A DNA stretch of 64,000 nucleotides from Corynebacterium sp. (GTDB lineage: Bacteria; Actinomycetota; Actinomycetes; Mycobacteriales; Mycobacteriaceae): the NCBI GenBank assembly GCA_030531005.1, contig JAUMTW010000002.1:140190-204189 (forward strand), written 5' to 3'. The position numbers and the translations under genes are program-made. Each line of letters starts with the position of its first letter. Position 1 is the stretch's first letter. Below, in pieces: positions 26,948-36,257 of this stretch. The notes under the pieces are model-generated. The model searched no databases and was not told the origin of the DNA. It saw only the letters and a program-made list of their open reading frames with translations.

Positions 26948-28687
26948 ATGTCCACAAACCCACTCAACCAATGGTGGTCGAACGCGGTGGTTTATCAAAT
27001 CTACCCGCGTAGCTTTCAAGACAGTAATGGCGATGGCATTGGAGATCTGCAGGGAGTCATTCAACGATTAGATTACCTAGCGACCTTAGGTGTAGATATC
27101 ATTTGGCTTTCTCCAGTTTACCAGAGCCCAAATGATGACAATGGCTATGATATTTCTAATTATCGGGAAATCATGTCCGAATTCGGCAACTTAGCCGATA
27201 TGGAAGAGTTGCTCTCCCAAGCACATGCCCGTGATATAAAAATCATGATGGATCTGGTAGTGAATCATAGCTCAGATGAGCATTATTGGTTCCAACAATC
27301 GCGCAGTTCCAAAGACAATCCTTACCGGGATTACTACATTTGGAAAGATCCACAAGGCTTTGATTCCGAGGGCCAGCCGATTCCCCCGAATAACTGGATT
27401 TCTGCCTTTTCACCATCCGCTTGGGAGTGGGATGCTCACACTGAGCAGTTTTATCTGCACATGTTCTCTGTAAAGCAACCGGATTTGAATTGGGAAAATC
27501 CCCAGGTCCGCGCAGAAGTCTATGCCATCATGCGTTTTTGGCTCGATCGGGGCGTGGATGGTTTCCGCATGGATGTTATCAATTTGCTCTCCAAGCCGAT
27601 CGATTTCCACGATGATCCAGCTGTGCTTGCTGGAAGTCATGAGTCCAGCATTGCTTTCCTGGTGAATGGCCCGCGCATGCATGAATTTCTCCAAGAAATG
27701 CGTCGCGAAGTCTTAGACCACTATCAAGCAACGGTAGCAGACACTGCTGATGCTTGCATCGTGACTGTAGGCGAAACTCCTGATGTTAGCGCTGCTGATG
27801 CCATCGCATACACCGGTTATGATCGTGGGGAGCTATCTATGGTTTTCCAGTTTGAGCATATGCTCTTAGACGGCCACCCAGCCGGCTACGGTAAATGGAG
27901 TCCCCGGCGAGTACACTTGCCCGATCTCAAAGCCAACCTATCTACATGGCAAGAAGCACTGTACAACAAGGGGTGGAACTCCTTGTATTGGGATAATCAT
28001 GATCAACCACGAGCTGTCTCCCGCTTTGGCGATGATAGTCCCGAGTACCGGGTAGTTTCCGCAAAGATGCTAGCGAGCGTGCTACACGGATTACAAGGAA
28101 CTCCCTATATTTACCAAGGCGAAGAACTAGGTATGACCAACGTGCGATTTGCCACGTTGGAGGAGTATGACGATATTGAAAGCCACGATGGCTATGCAAA
28201 ATACGTGGGTGCTGGACTATTAACGCATGAAGAGATGATGGATGGCATTGCAGCGAAAGGCCGAGATAATGCACGTACTCCCATGCAATGGTCGAATGAA
28301 CCTAACGCGGGATTCAGCACCAAGCAACCGTGGTTGCAAGTTAATCCCAACTACCCAGAGATCAATGCTGCGGAGGCCGTAGCCAACTCAGATTCGGTAT
28401 TCCACCATTACCGCAAGCTTATTGCCTTGCGGCATGACCCTGCCTTGCGAGATGTCTTGGTGCAAGGCCGCTATGAGTTGTTAGATCCCTCTGACGAGCA
28501 AGTTTGGGCCTATGTACGCCACGGCGAGGATCGGAAACTGGTGGTGCTTGCGAATTTCACGGCGGAACCGGTGACTCGTGATTACTCCGGGCTTGGACAG
28601 CAGTGGGAGTTACTACTGAGCAATTATGCCGACGCAGCACCCGGGCAACTGCGCGCCTACGAAGCCCAATGGTTCTTGGTTTCCTAA
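26948..28687 (+). CDS. GH13 alpha-glucosidase / oligo-1,6-glucosidase
   Basis: 579 residues, cytosolic (no signal). GH13 regions in order: DLVVNHSSDEH, nucleophile Asp in GFRMDVINLL, acid/base Glu in VTVGETPDV, transition-state stabiliser Asp in YWDNHDQPRAVSRF. N-terminal WWSNAVVYQIYPRSFQDSNG is typical of oligo-1,6-glucosidase (MalL), alpha-glucosidase and trehalose-6-phosphate hydrolase groups, which cannot be separated by eye. The ATG at 26948 has AAGAGAAAGGA upstream. Next to a C-B-order PTS permease, the likely substrate is a short alpha-glucoside, phosphorylated or not. Confidence 0.88.
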   Translation: MSTNPLNQWWSNAVVYQIYPRSFQDSNGDGIGDLQGVIQRLDYLATLGVDIIWLSPVYQSPNDDNGYDISNYREIMSEFGNLADMEELLSQAHARDIKIMMDLVVNHSSDEHYWFQQSRSSKDNPYRDYYIWKDPQGFDSEGQPIPPNNWISAFSPSAWEWDAHTEQFYLHMFSVKQPDLNWENPQVRAEVYAIMRFWLDRGVDGFRMDVINLLSKPIDFHDDPAVLAGSHESSIAFLVNGPRMHEFLQEMRREVLDHYQATVADTADACIVTVGETPDVSAADAIAYTGYDRGELSMVFQFEHMLLDGHPAGYGKWSPRRVHLPDLKANLSTWQEALYNKGWNSLYWDNHDQPRAVSRFGDDSPEYRVVSAKMLASVLHGLQGTPYIYQGEELGMTNVRFATLEEYDDIESHDGYAKYVGAGLLTHEEMMDGIAAKGRDNARTPMQWSNEPNAGFSTKQPWLQVNPNYPEINAAEAVANSDSVFHHYRKLIALRHDPALRDVLVQGRYELLDPSDEQVWAYVRHGEDRKLVVLANFTAEPVTRDYSGLGQQWELLLSNYADAAPGQLRAYEAQWFLVS

Positions 28688-28720
28688 AAACCAGCAGCCC
28701 CCTCTCTGCCATAGAGCGCA

Positions 28721-28800
28721 TTAAAAGAGTCTTGCCTCTTTTAATAAAAGAGCGTCCCCCCTTGGGAATGCCATTCAAGGTATATCCAAGGGGACGCGTA
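28721..28800 (+). terminator. Two hairpins after the GH13 gene
   Basis: TTAAAAGAG/CTCTTTTAA (28721-28729, 28736-28744), then a GC-rich arm pair GCGTCCCC..CTTGG / CCAAGGGGACGC (about 28752-28797). Either could end transcription from the GH13 gene; neither has a long T tail. Confidence 0.5.
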
Positions 28801-28883
28801 CCCCTAGTACTATTTCAGCGGGGTTTATGCAATTAGATTTGAACCGCCATGGGCACTACTGTGGAGCAATGTCATAATTACAC

Positions 28884-29474
28884 TCAATCGCCCTGCATCG
28901 GAATCTTCTTGAGGGTGTGGGCGGGAACGCCTCCTACGATTGCTCCCGGTGCCACATCTCGTGTAACCACAGCGCCTGCAGCAACGATCGCGCCCTCTCC
29001 TACTTCCACTCCCGCAGTGATGGTAGCATTCGCCCCAATCCATGCGTTTTTCCTAATCACTATTGGTTTTGGGTACAGTACCGCACGGCGCGATATTTCT
29101 TGATCATGGTTAATGGTAGCCAACACAACGTTATGTCCGATGAATACATCGTCTTCGATATGGATACCACCTAAATCTTGAAAGCGGCACCCGGAGTTGA
29201 TGAATACCCGTTCGCCAACTGTAATGTTCAGACCTCCGTCGGAGGTGAATGGCGGAATGACTCGAGTGCTTTCAGGAATTTCGGTAGCCCAATATTCTTG
29301 CAGCAGAGCACGCCTTTCCTCAGAAGACATGTAGGAGGAATTGTACAGCATCCAATAGCGCATTGACCGCTCCATGGCCAGGCCTAAAATCTCTCCGTAG
29401 TCTTCTACTCGCGGATCTACTTCAGTTTTACGAGCAATTGCCCGAAAACGTTCTACGATGGTATCTGATTGCAT
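28884..29474 (-). CDS. Sugar O-acetyltransferase (maltose/galactoside acetyltransferase family)
   Basis: 196 residues. N-terminal Mac-type helices (about 1-60, YMSSEERRALLQEYW), then a left-handed beta-helix of hexapeptide repeats (VFIGHNVVLAT, IGANATITAGVEVGEGAIVAAGAVVTRDV) with the catalytic His in ATINHDQ. Acetylates the hydroxyl of sugars from acetyl-CoA. ATG with GAGG 5 nt upstream. Convergent with the GH13 gene and fits the carbohydrate cluster. Confidence 0.85.
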   Translation of the reverse strand: MQSDTIVERFRAIARKTEVDPRVEDYGEILGLAMERSMRYWMLYNSSYMSSEERRALLQEYWATEIPESTRVIPPFTSDGGLNITVGERVFINSGCRFQDLGGIHIEDDVFIGHNVVLATINHDQEISRRAVLYPKPIVIRKNAWIGANATITAGVEVGEGAIVAAGAVVTRDVAPGAIVGGVPAHTLKKIPMQGD

Positions 29475-30046
29475 AATTACCTCAATTAATTAATAATTTT
29501 GTCCCAATGATCTTCAGTGATCACCAGTGACCTTTAAAAACCTTCAAAGATCACTGACTATCGCGCAAAAGTATTGCGATAAGATCGGTGCGATCAATTG
29601 GGCTTACTCAATTAACATTGCACAGGTCAGGGCGGCACCCCTCCGGTTATCGTCATCGGCGCTCGAGCTCTACTGCCTTGACCACCGACTTCTATGCCAT
29701 ACTTTTCCATACGTACTCCGCGTTGCACGATCACTTCATCAATTCAGGCACCAGAAGTTTAGTCGGGAACCACCCCAGTGCTGGACAGAAAATTACATTG
29801 GTGTCCGGCTTCTTGCGCAGCCCGACTTTGCAGACAATGAACAAGGTATAGGGCGCCTCAAAAGGCAGGGCTTTGCACCCGTTGCCATGGAGTATGGCGC
29901 CCTCCACCAGGTTGATTCTGTACTATCTTTGCTTCCGAGTTCCAAGAACTTTCTTGAGTTAGTGACCACTTGAGTTAGTGACCATTGTCGGCTTCTCACT
30001 TAGATATATCAAATATATATTTACTATCGCATTACATCACTATTTG
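29475..30046. other. Intergenic region before the LysR gene, with a coding relic
   Basis: No intact gene. On the minus strand 29922-29731 is an open frame without a start codon reading ...GAILHGNGCKALPFEAPYT..LFIVCKVGLRKKPDTNVIF..., whose composition looks like a protein remnant. A 16-bp tandem duplication (29953-29968 and 29969-29984) follows. An AT-rich motif TATATCAAATA lies at 30005-30015. Confidence 0.4.
29953..29984. repeat. 16-bp perfect tandem duplication
   Basis: CTTGAGTTAGTGACCA occurs twice in a row (29953-29968, 29969-29984). Confidence 0.9.
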
Positions 30047-30047
30047 T

Positions 30048-30053
30048 TATACT
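30048..30053 (+). promoter_or_regulatory. -10 box of a leaderless LysR mRNA
   Basis: TATACT ends 7 nt before the ATG at 30061; no Shine-Dalgarno is present. The upstream TATATCAAATA motif (30005-30015) may be a regulator site. Confidence 0.5.
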
Positions 30054-30060
30054 TTTGGGC

Positions 30061-30966
30061 ATGGAATTACAGCAGCTCCGAGCATTTTTAGCCGTTAGCA
30101 GATTCCACGGTTTCACGGAGGCTGCCTATGCCATGCATATCAGTCAACCTGCACTCTCACGCCAAATTTCTTTACTCGAAAAAGAACTAGGCACCGCTCT
30201 ATTCATCCGAGGCAACCGTAAGCGTAGCCTGGAGCTCACTCCTGCTGGGCAGCGTTTATATCAACGTGCTCGGGAAATTGTGCGCTTGGCAGATCAAGCG
30301 CTCGCAGAAAGCTATAACAGCACTGAATTAGTTGGCGATGTTTTTATTGGCCTGGGAGAAAGCCCTGGAGTCCAAACTATCGCGGAAACTATTTCTCACT
30401 TCCATACCCAATATCCGGCAGTACGTTTTCGCCTCTATAGCGGTAATTCATATTCTCTGCTCGAGCGGTTGGACACCGGATCACTCGATTTTGGATTCGT
30501 CATTGGCACCGATGGTCCGGATTACTACAATCGGCTAGCAATCCAACATCAAGATATGTGGGGAGTTTACCTCCGTCGAGATGACCCTTTAGCGTCGCAG
30601 AAGAGCATAAGCATTACCGAGATAAGTTGCCATCCGTTGATCGTCTCCGAACAGGAACTCAATGCAGGAACCCTCAATGCAGCTTTTTCCAAAGATTTGT
30701 CAGATTTAAACATTGTCTCCACCTACAATCTGATTCACAATAGCTTGTACCTCACCGCTGCAGGTATGGGATACACCATCGGACTCGCCGGTCTCCAGCC
30801 GGATGTTTTAGCCGATACGCTCACATTCCTCCCCCTGGAATCGACTTCAACGCTAAATACTTACCTTATTTGGCGACCACAAAATATTCTTTCACCACAG
30901 GCCCAAGCATTTTTGGATCTCATGCGGAACCAACATTTGCTAATTGGTGGGGTGGATTCGCACTAG
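30061..30966 (+). CDS. LysR-family transcriptional regulator
   Basis: 301 residues. N-terminal winged helix (1-60: MELQQLRAFLAVSRFHGFTE, ISQPALSRQISLLEKELG) followed by the periplasmic-binding-like effector domain (about 90-295: GDVFIGLGESPGVQTIAETI). ATG at 30061, probably leaderless; an in-frame TTG two codons earlier is less likely. Convergent with the alpha/beta hydrolase gene at 31208-32269, with which it shares an upstream 11-mer, so that gene is a candidate target. Confidence 0.88.
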   Translation: MELQQLRAFLAVSRFHGFTEAAYAMHISQPALSRQISLLEKELGTALFIRGNRKRSLELTPAGQRLYQRAREIVRLADQALAESYNSTELVGDVFIGLGESPGVQTIAETISHFHTQYPAVRFRLYSGNSYSLLERLDTGSLDFGFVIGTDGPDYYNRLAIQHQDMWGVYLRRDDPLASQKSISITEISCHPLIVSEQELNAGTLNAAFSKDLSDLNIVSTYNLIHNSLYLTAAGMGYTIGLAGLQPDVLADTLTFLPLESTSTLNTYLIWRPQNILSPQAQAFLDLMRNQHLLIGGVDSH

Positions 30967-31207
30967 GCATAAGAAGTCCACATTTTTAACACTTCCTCAT
31001 ACCTGCGAACTACTGCTGGTCCAGCAGGATGGTCATGATGCAACTGGGGAATTCATACACCAAGTCCTCAAAATTTGTGCTGGTTACAGCTTTGCATGCA
31101 TTGTGGCATTGCGACATCGGTATTCTCGCATCGTCATTGCGTACGAATGCCGACGTTCGCCAGCGCTACTTCAAGCATTCGCACTTTGGAGCGCAACGAA
31201 GTGGGCG

Positions 31208-32269
31208 CTATAAATTCGTTTGGAAAAACTGCGTTACATGTTCGAATGGAATCTTGGAAACATCATCATAAAGATCAATATGGCGTGCATTTGGCTGCAC
31301 TAACAACTTCTTTGGCTCCGCCAGTTTCTCATAGGCTCGCTCTGAAAAATGTCGAGAATGAGCTTGATCTCCGGTGATGATCAGAACTGGACGGGGAGAC
31401 ACATCTTCTAAATGATGCAATTCTCCGGCATACGGGTGAGCGAAGTAGCTATTTACGGTAAATGCACCCACCGAGCGTGGATGATGTCCCCGATCAGTTA
31501 CATAGTATTCAAAGAATTCGGCACTGATGGGATCCAAATCCTCTGGGATTATGCGGTCAGCAGGGAATCCAGGCGTCAATTGCTGCGTGCTAGTTCCATC
31601 CACATCAGCCCACCGAGCGTCAGCAACCGCTGCAAGCTGCTCCTTGCGTTGTTCTGCAGTTCCCTCCCCGTCAAAGCCACTATACGAAAGGCCTGAAATG
31701 TCATACATAGCCGATGTAGCGATAGCTTTAATACGCTGATCAACGGTTGCCTGCGCAAGGAGGAAGCCACCGGAACCACAAATTCCGATTGCCCCGATTC
31801 GCTCCCGGTCGACATATAGAAGCGATCCAAGAAAATCTACGCCAGCAGAAAAGTCTTCTGCGAAGATTTCCGGGGAACTGATGCGGCGGCGGTTACCACC
31901 AGATTCACCGTTAAAGGATGGGTCAAAGGCCAAAACCACAAATCCTTGCTGCGCAAGCTGATTGGCGTAGACTCCAGGCGCTTGCTCTTTAACTGCACCA
32001 TGGGGAGGCCCAATTATCAGAGCTGGGTGCTTTTCAGACTCATTCAAATCCTTGCGACGATACAGATCACCAGCAAGTACGATGCCATAGCGGTTTTCAT
32101 ATTGCACCGTAATACGTTCCAACGAGTCATCCAAAGTGAATAGGTACTCATTGTATCCGCTGAGTCCATTCAGGACGACTGAACGAGGAGAGCCAGCCAA
32201 GTAGGCTTGGCCTTCTTTAGCTCCATAATTCTTGATTTCATCACTGCGTACTGTCATGTAAGAAAGCAT
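31208..32269 (-). CDS. Alpha/beta hydrolase (DLH/YcjY-like)
   Basis: 353 residues from ATG 32269 (other in-frame ATGs at 32257 and 32299). Nucleophile elbow GICGSGGFLL, acid residue likely in ITGDQAHS, and final His in PNARHIDLYD complete a Ser-Asp-His triad. An N-terminal beta-sandwich-like stretch (ITVQYENRYGIVLAGDLYRR) and IGPPHGAVKEQ match the YcjY/dienelactone-hydrolase-like esterases. No signal peptide. A TATACT (32283-32288 on the minus strand) sits 13 nt upstream of the start. Substrate unknown. Confidence 0.82.
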   Translation of the reverse strand: MLSYMTVRSDEIKNYGAKEGQAYLAGSPRSVVLNGLSGYNEYLFTLDDSLERITVQYENRYGIVLAGDLYRRKDLNESEKHPALIIGPPHGAVKEQAPGVYANQLAQQGFVVLAFDPSFNGESGGNRRRISSPEIFAEDFSAGVDFLGSLLYVDRERIGAIGICGSGGFLLAQATVDQRIKAIATSAMYDISGLSYSGFDGEGTAEQRKEQLAAVADARWADVDGTSTQQLTPGFPADRIIPEDLDPISAEFFEYYVTDRGHHPRSVGAFTVNSYFAHPYAGELHHLEDVSPRPVLIITGDQAHSRHFSERAYEKLAEPKKLLVQPNARHIDLYDDVSKIPFEHVTQFFQTNL

Positions 32270-32284
32270 AGAGCGCTGAGATAG

Positions 32285-32295
32285 TATATCAAATA
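32285..32295. promoter_or_regulatory. Shared TATATCAAATA motif before the hydrolase
   Basis: The same 11-mer occurs at 30005-30015 upstream of the LysR gene. Here it overlaps the -10 region of the hydrolase gene. Possible LysR site; AT-rich so chance is not excluded. Confidence 0.35.
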
Positions 32296-32530
32296 GCAAT
32301 ATTTCATGAAACCATATGCAGTATTCTTATCTATTACTGGCGGCGTCTCCTGTCCGTACCCACACCAGGGACGCAACTATTCGATCGAGCACGACCTTTC
32401 TTTAAGAAGAGTTGCACGTAAAGCTATATTTTCTTTTATCCCGGGCCCGCGGCCCCCGCTGCCTAAAACCCCCTTCGAGGGCGGGCACAAACCACGAGCA
32501 ACAGGCATTCCAAGAAGTATAAATCCAACG

Positions 32531-32570
32531 AAAAAAATCCCCGGCCCAAACAAGGAGCCGAGGATTTTTC
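32531..32570 (-). terminator. Terminator of lpd
   Basis: AAAAATCC..CGGC / GCCGAGGATTTTT stem; on the minus strand ends with GGGGATTTTTTTCG. 11 nt after the lpd stop. Confidence 0.85.
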
Positions 32571-32580
32571 GCTACAGATT

Positions 32581-33990
32581 TTATAGATTAATCATGTGCC
32601 CCATGATGCCTTCTGCAGCTTCCTTCATTGCCTCAGACAGCGTTGGGTGAGTGTGCACGTTACGGCCAATCTCCTCAGCAGTCAGATCGAAGCGCTGTGC
32701 CAGGGTCAGCTCTGGCAGCAGTTCGGAAACATTGGCGCCAACCATGTGAGCACCCAAAAGTTCACCGAATTCTTCATCCGCAACGATCTTCACGAAGCCA
32801 GCAGTCTCTGCCAGACCAGCAGCCTTACCATTCGCGCTGAATGGGAAGCTAGCTACCTTGATCTTGCGGTCGCTAAATTTCTCCCGCGCTGCTTCTTCGG
32901 TGTAGCCGAAGGAAGCAACCTGTGGGTTACAGAAGGTGGCGCGTGGCATCATCATATAATCGCCAAGCTCTTCGGTCTCAGCTTCGGCAATAGTCTCTGC
33001 AGCAACCACGCCCTGAGCCTCAGCCACGTGTGCCAACTGCAGCTTTGCAGTCACATCGCCAATGGCATAAATGTGTGGCACAGAGGTGCGCATACGCTCA
33101 TCGATGTCAATGGCGCCACGCTCAGTGAGCTTCACACCAGTGTTCTCCAGGCCAAAACCTTCAACGCGTGGGGCGAAGCCAATGGAAATCATTACGCGAT
33201 CAGCACGCAGGGTATCGGACTTCTTACCGTCCTTCGACTCCACATCTACCTCAACGCCGGACCCATTGTCGCGCACAGCAGTGGTCTTATAGCCGGTGAG
33301 GAGTTTCACTCCGAGCTTCTTGTATTGCTTAGCAATTTCCTTGGAAACGTCCTTGTCCTCATTTGGTAGCACGCGGTCCATGAACTCGACGATAGTTACC
33401 TCAACACCATAATTGGCCAGGACATAAGCAAATTCCATACCGATAGCGCCGGCACCGACGATAACGATGGACTCTGGGACCTCTTCCTTCAAAATCTGCT
33501 CTTCGAAGGAGAGAATATTGCCGCCGAGCTTGACGCCTGGCAAGGAGCGCACAACCGAGCCGGTGGCAATGATGCAATTATCGAAGGTAAGAGTTTTCCC
33601 CTTATCGTCACCCTCAGTAATTTCAAGGGTGTTTGCATCCTTGAAGGATCCCAGACCATTAACTTCGGTGATCTTGTTCTTCTTCATCAGGTAGTGCACA
33701 CCCTTTACGATGCCCGCAGATACCTGACGGGAGCGCTTGTGGGCGGCACCAAAGTCGAAGCTCACATCGCCAGAGATGCCAAAGGTCTTCGCCTCGTGGT
33801 TGAAAATATGTGCTACTTCTGCGTTCTTTAGCAAGGCCTTGGAGGGGATACATCCCACATTGAGGCAAACACCGCCCCAATACTGCTTTTCCACAACAGC
33901 GACTTTCTTGCCAAGTTGTGCTGCGCGAATAGCTGCAACATAACCGCCTGGGCCTGCACCGAGTACTACTACATCATAATGTTCCGTCAC
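32581..33990 (-). CDS. lpd: Dihydrolipoyl dehydrogenase
   Basis: 469 residues starting at GTG. FAD site [21 protein letters not shown], redox disulfide [19 protein letters not shown] site [21 protein letters not shown], second FAD site IYAIGDVTA and the C-terminal catalytic His in [13 protein letters not shown]3 subunit of the pyruvate and 2-oxoglutarate dehydrogenase complexes. Monocistronic with its own terminator; a TATTCT hexamer ends 7 nt before the GTG, so the mRNA may be leaderless. Confidence 0.95.
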   Translation of the reverse strand: MTEHYDVVVLGAGPGGYVAAIRAAQLGKKVAVVEKQYWGGVCLNVGCIPSKALLKNAEVAHIFNHEAKTFGISGDVSFDFGAAHKRSRQVSAGIVKGVHYLMKKNKITEVNGLGSFKDANTLEITEGDDKGKTLTFDNCIIATGSVVRSLPGVKLGGNILSFEEQILKEEVPESIVIVGAGAIGMEFAYVLANYGVEVTIVEFMDRVLPNEDKDVSKEIAKQYKKLGVKLLTGYKTTAVRDNGSGVEVDVESKDGKKSDTLRADRVMISIGFAPRVEGFGLENTGVKLTERGAIDIDERMRTSVPHIYAIGDVTAKLQLAHVAEAQGVVAAETIAEAETEELGDYMMMPRATFCNPQVASFGYTEEAAREKFSDRKIKVASFPFSANGKAAGLAETAGFVKIVADEEFGELLGAHMVGANVSELLPELTLAQRFDLTAEEIGRNVHTHPTLSEAMKEAAEGIMGHMINL

Positions 33991-34059
33991 AATATCTAGA
34001 ATACGGAATCCGACCTAAAAATGTCGCCTTATGCCCCAATTCGTGTGTCCTACTATACC

Positions 34060-34195
34060 AACTACCATTTTCGAGCGTTTTAGTATTTAATAGAAGTAGC
34101 GATGCGCGTAGGCCGCTACCGCAACACCCCCTGTATAAAGGTGCGGCCCCCTTCGCTAGCGGGACACCCTCAGGTGTCCCGCGCTTTTAGTTTTA
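34060..34195 (+). ncRNA. Candidate small RNA with orphan terminator
   Basis: A strong plus-strand terminator (GCGGGACACC 34159-34168 / GGTGTCCCGC 34173-34182, then GCTTTTAGTTTT) has no plus-strand gene before it; lpd upstream is on the other strand. The preceding 90 nt fold into nested arms TAGCGA/TCGCTA (34097-34102, 34153-34158) and GGCCGC/GCGGCC (34111-34116, 34143-34148). AT-rich -10-like sequence lies near 34050-34090. Exact ends unknown. Confidence 0.4.
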
Positions 34196-34372
34196 GTTCC
34201 TTTTTCCCGGCCAGAACTTCCCCATAAATACCTTGCCGTATAGCCGACACCGCGCTTACCAAAAACAAATGCGTAGGCTTTTATGGTTCACCGAATGAGA
34301 TATATGCCGAATTTTTTCCGTTCCTTTCGCTACTCATTTCCGCTTTTGGCAATGTGGGCAGTGCGCGTGCTC

Positions 34373-34378
34373 TACAGT
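34373..34378 (+). promoter_or_regulatory. -10 box of the UMF1 transporter gene
   Basis: TACAGT, 8 nt before the ATG at 34387, no Shine-Dalgarno; probably leaderless. Confidence 0.4.
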
Positions 34379-34386
34379 GTGAGGGT

Positions 34387-35751
34387 ATGGACCCACAACA
34401 GCCCTCTTTACATGCTGATCCCCCTGCCCAGTCTTCTCGCGACTCATTATTGACATGGCCGGTTATTTCTTGGGGGCTCTGGGATTGGGGCAGTGCTGCA
34501 TTCAATGCGGTGGTCACTACTTTCGTCTTTTCCGTCTACCTCACCTCTGGGGCATTCGGCGAAGAAGCCCGCACCAGCCAGGCACTCAGTATTGGCATGG
34601 CTGCTGCTGGTGTAGTAATCGCATTATTGGCCCCAGTTACCGGACAGCGCTCGGACCGCTCTGGTAAACCGCGGCGCATGCTCGGCATTTTCACCACCAT
34701 CGTCGTTGTGCTAACTGCATGTTTGTTTTTTATTCAGCCAGACCCCGATTATCTGTGGGCTGGCATCGTAATTTTGGCAGTTGCCAATATTTTCTTTTCC
34801 TTTTGCGATGTGAACTACAACGGGCTGCTCAACTCAGTCTCCACTCCGGAAAATCGCGGCCGCGTCTCTGGCATCGGTTGGGGGATGGGATATCTCGGCG
34901 GTATTGTGCTGCTACTCATTGTGTTCCTGGGCTTTATTAACCCAGAGGTCACGTGGTTGGGCATTCCTAACGAAGATTCTATGGGCATTCGTTTATCCAT
35001 GCTGGTTGCTGCCGCCTGGTTCGGCATCTTTGCCTTACCCCTATTCCTCAGTAACACCCATAAGGATGCCGACCGCACGGTAGCCCAGCCGCGAGAATCT
35101 TTCATCGCCTCCTACCGTCGCTTATGGCACACCTTGACCTCACTGTTCCGCTCGAATCCACAGGTTGTGTGGTTCCTACTCGCTGCAGCAATTTATCGCG
35201 ATGGACTTGCTGGGGTATTCCAATACGGCGGTGTGATTGCCCAAGGAACCTTTGGTTTTAGCTCTGGTGATGTGATCCTCTTCGCGATTGCTTCAAATGT
35301 GGTGGCTGGCATTTCTACCATCATTGCGGGCACCTTGGATGACACGATCGGCCCCAAAAAAGTCATCGTTGGCTCCCTCTGGCTACTGATTTTATCTTCG
35401 CTGCTAGTATTCCTCTTCCATGACGCCGGTTCTTTTGTTTTCTGGACCCTCGGTTTAGTGCTGTCCGCAGCAGTTGGCCCAGCTCAATCGGCTTCTCGTT
35501 CCTATCTGGCTCGTATGATTCCGGCTGGTCGTGAAGGAGAAATCTTTGGCCTCTATGCCACTACCGGGCGCGCAGTTTCCTTCTTAGCTCCACTAATGTT
35601 CGCGCTCTCCATCGGCATTGGCCGCTGGGTGCTGCCCGCAGGGGCTAACGCCCAATACTGGGGTATTTTGGGCATTGCCGCGGTACTGATCGCTGGGTTA
35701 ATCCTAATGCGGAAGGTCACCGCCCAAGCAGATACCATGCATTTGGATTAA
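34387..35751 (+). CDS. MFS transporter, UMF1/Atg22-like
   Basis: 454 residues, about 12 transmembrane helices. The SWGLWDWGSAAFNAVVTTFV start, the FFSFCDVNYNGLL segment and the GPAQSASRSYLARMIP segment match the UMF1 (Atg22-like) group of the major facilitator superfamily, which includes proposed amino-acid or osmolyte exporters. Start ATG 34387 is chosen because of the -10 box; the frame is open to 34354. Substrate unknown. Confidence 0.82.
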   Translation: MDPQQPSLHADPPAQSSRDSLLTWPVISWGLWDWGSAAFNAVVTTFVFSVYLTSGAFGEEARTSQALSIGMAAAGVVIALLAPVTGQRSDRSGKPRRMLGIFTTIVVVLTACLFFIQPDPDYLWAGIVILAVANIFFSFCDVNYNGLLNSVSTPENRGRVSGIGWGMGYLGGIVLLLIVFLGFINPEVTWLGIPNEDSMGIRLSMLVAAAWFGIFALPLFLSNTHKDADRTVAQPRESFIASYRRLWHTLTSLFRSNPQVVWFLLAAAIYRDGLAGVFQYGGVIAQGTFGFSSGDVILFAIASNVVAGISTIIAGTLDDTIGPKKVIVGSLWLLILSSLLVFLFHDAGSFVFWTLGLVLSAAVGPAQSASRSYLARMIPAGREGEIFGLYATTGRAVSFLAPLMFALSIGIGRWVLPAGANAQYWGILGIAAVLIAGLILMRKVTAQADTMHLD

Positions 35752-35846
35752 AAACTGCTCCTGCCGCGCTGCTCGATTGTTACTACTCTATCCTTACTGC
35801 TGGATTCGTATTGCCGGGACTTCTCTCTAGCATGGACTCCCAGTAA

Positions 35847-36071
35847 AAGGGCAAACCCACGGCGAGATCGCCCGAACGCTTCAGGGCCCCACCGGCGACG
35901 CTGAATAACTGGCAGCGCCAATATGAGTGCCTGGATGGTCATGTGTTCGATACGACACTTCAGGCGCGTACACTGATCGATGGCTTTCACGCGGAGCACA
36001 ATCTTGCGCATCGTCATTCATCGCTGGGATATCTCATCCCAGCCGAGTTCGCAGCCACGGTGGCCGCGTAA
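35847..36071 (+). pseudogene. IS3-type transposase relic, internally deleted
   Basis: Plus-strand remnant. GEIARTLQG..., then LNNWQRQY from OrfA runs in frame into ...LIDGFHAEHNLAHRHSSLGY..LIPAEFAATVAA and a stop (36069-36071), the typical C-terminus of an IS3-family OrfB/integrase. The middle of the element is missing. The OrfA part matches, in inverted orientation, the relic at 36900-37385. Confidence 0.75.
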
Positions 36072-36178
36072 TTCAAGGATTCATCTCTAGAACACCCTGC
36101 ACACAAACGGGGTCCCTCAACCCGTCCATGCAGCAGTCTGGGAACCCCAATTATGGGGTAATATGTCACAATTTGATA

Positions 36179-36202
36179 TTTTTTTTTTAAAAATCGTATA
36201 GA
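36179..36202 (+). promoter_or_regulatory. T10 tract and -10 box before the secreted-protein gene
   Basis: Ten consecutive T (36179-36188) precede TATAGA (36197-36202). The tract could act as an UP-like element; its length could also vary. Leader of about 50 nt to the ATG at 36258. Confidence 0.4.
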
Positions 36203-36257
36203 TTTTCTCACTGCTGGTGTGTAGCTTCGTGAGTAGACACGGAATGTAGGAGTGCCT

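Noticed and set aside
29527..29973. 148-codon plus-strand frame before the LysR gene
   Set aside because: No ribosome site, composition irregular; the minus-strand relic explains the region better.
32596..33369. 257-codon plus-strand frame
   Set aside because: Opposite lpd, which is certain; no recognisable protein.
34060..34195. Considered as the actinobacterial 6C RNA
   Set aside because: C runs are only five long, and in relatives the 6C RNA lies next to the ssd gene, which here would be just beyond the right edge.
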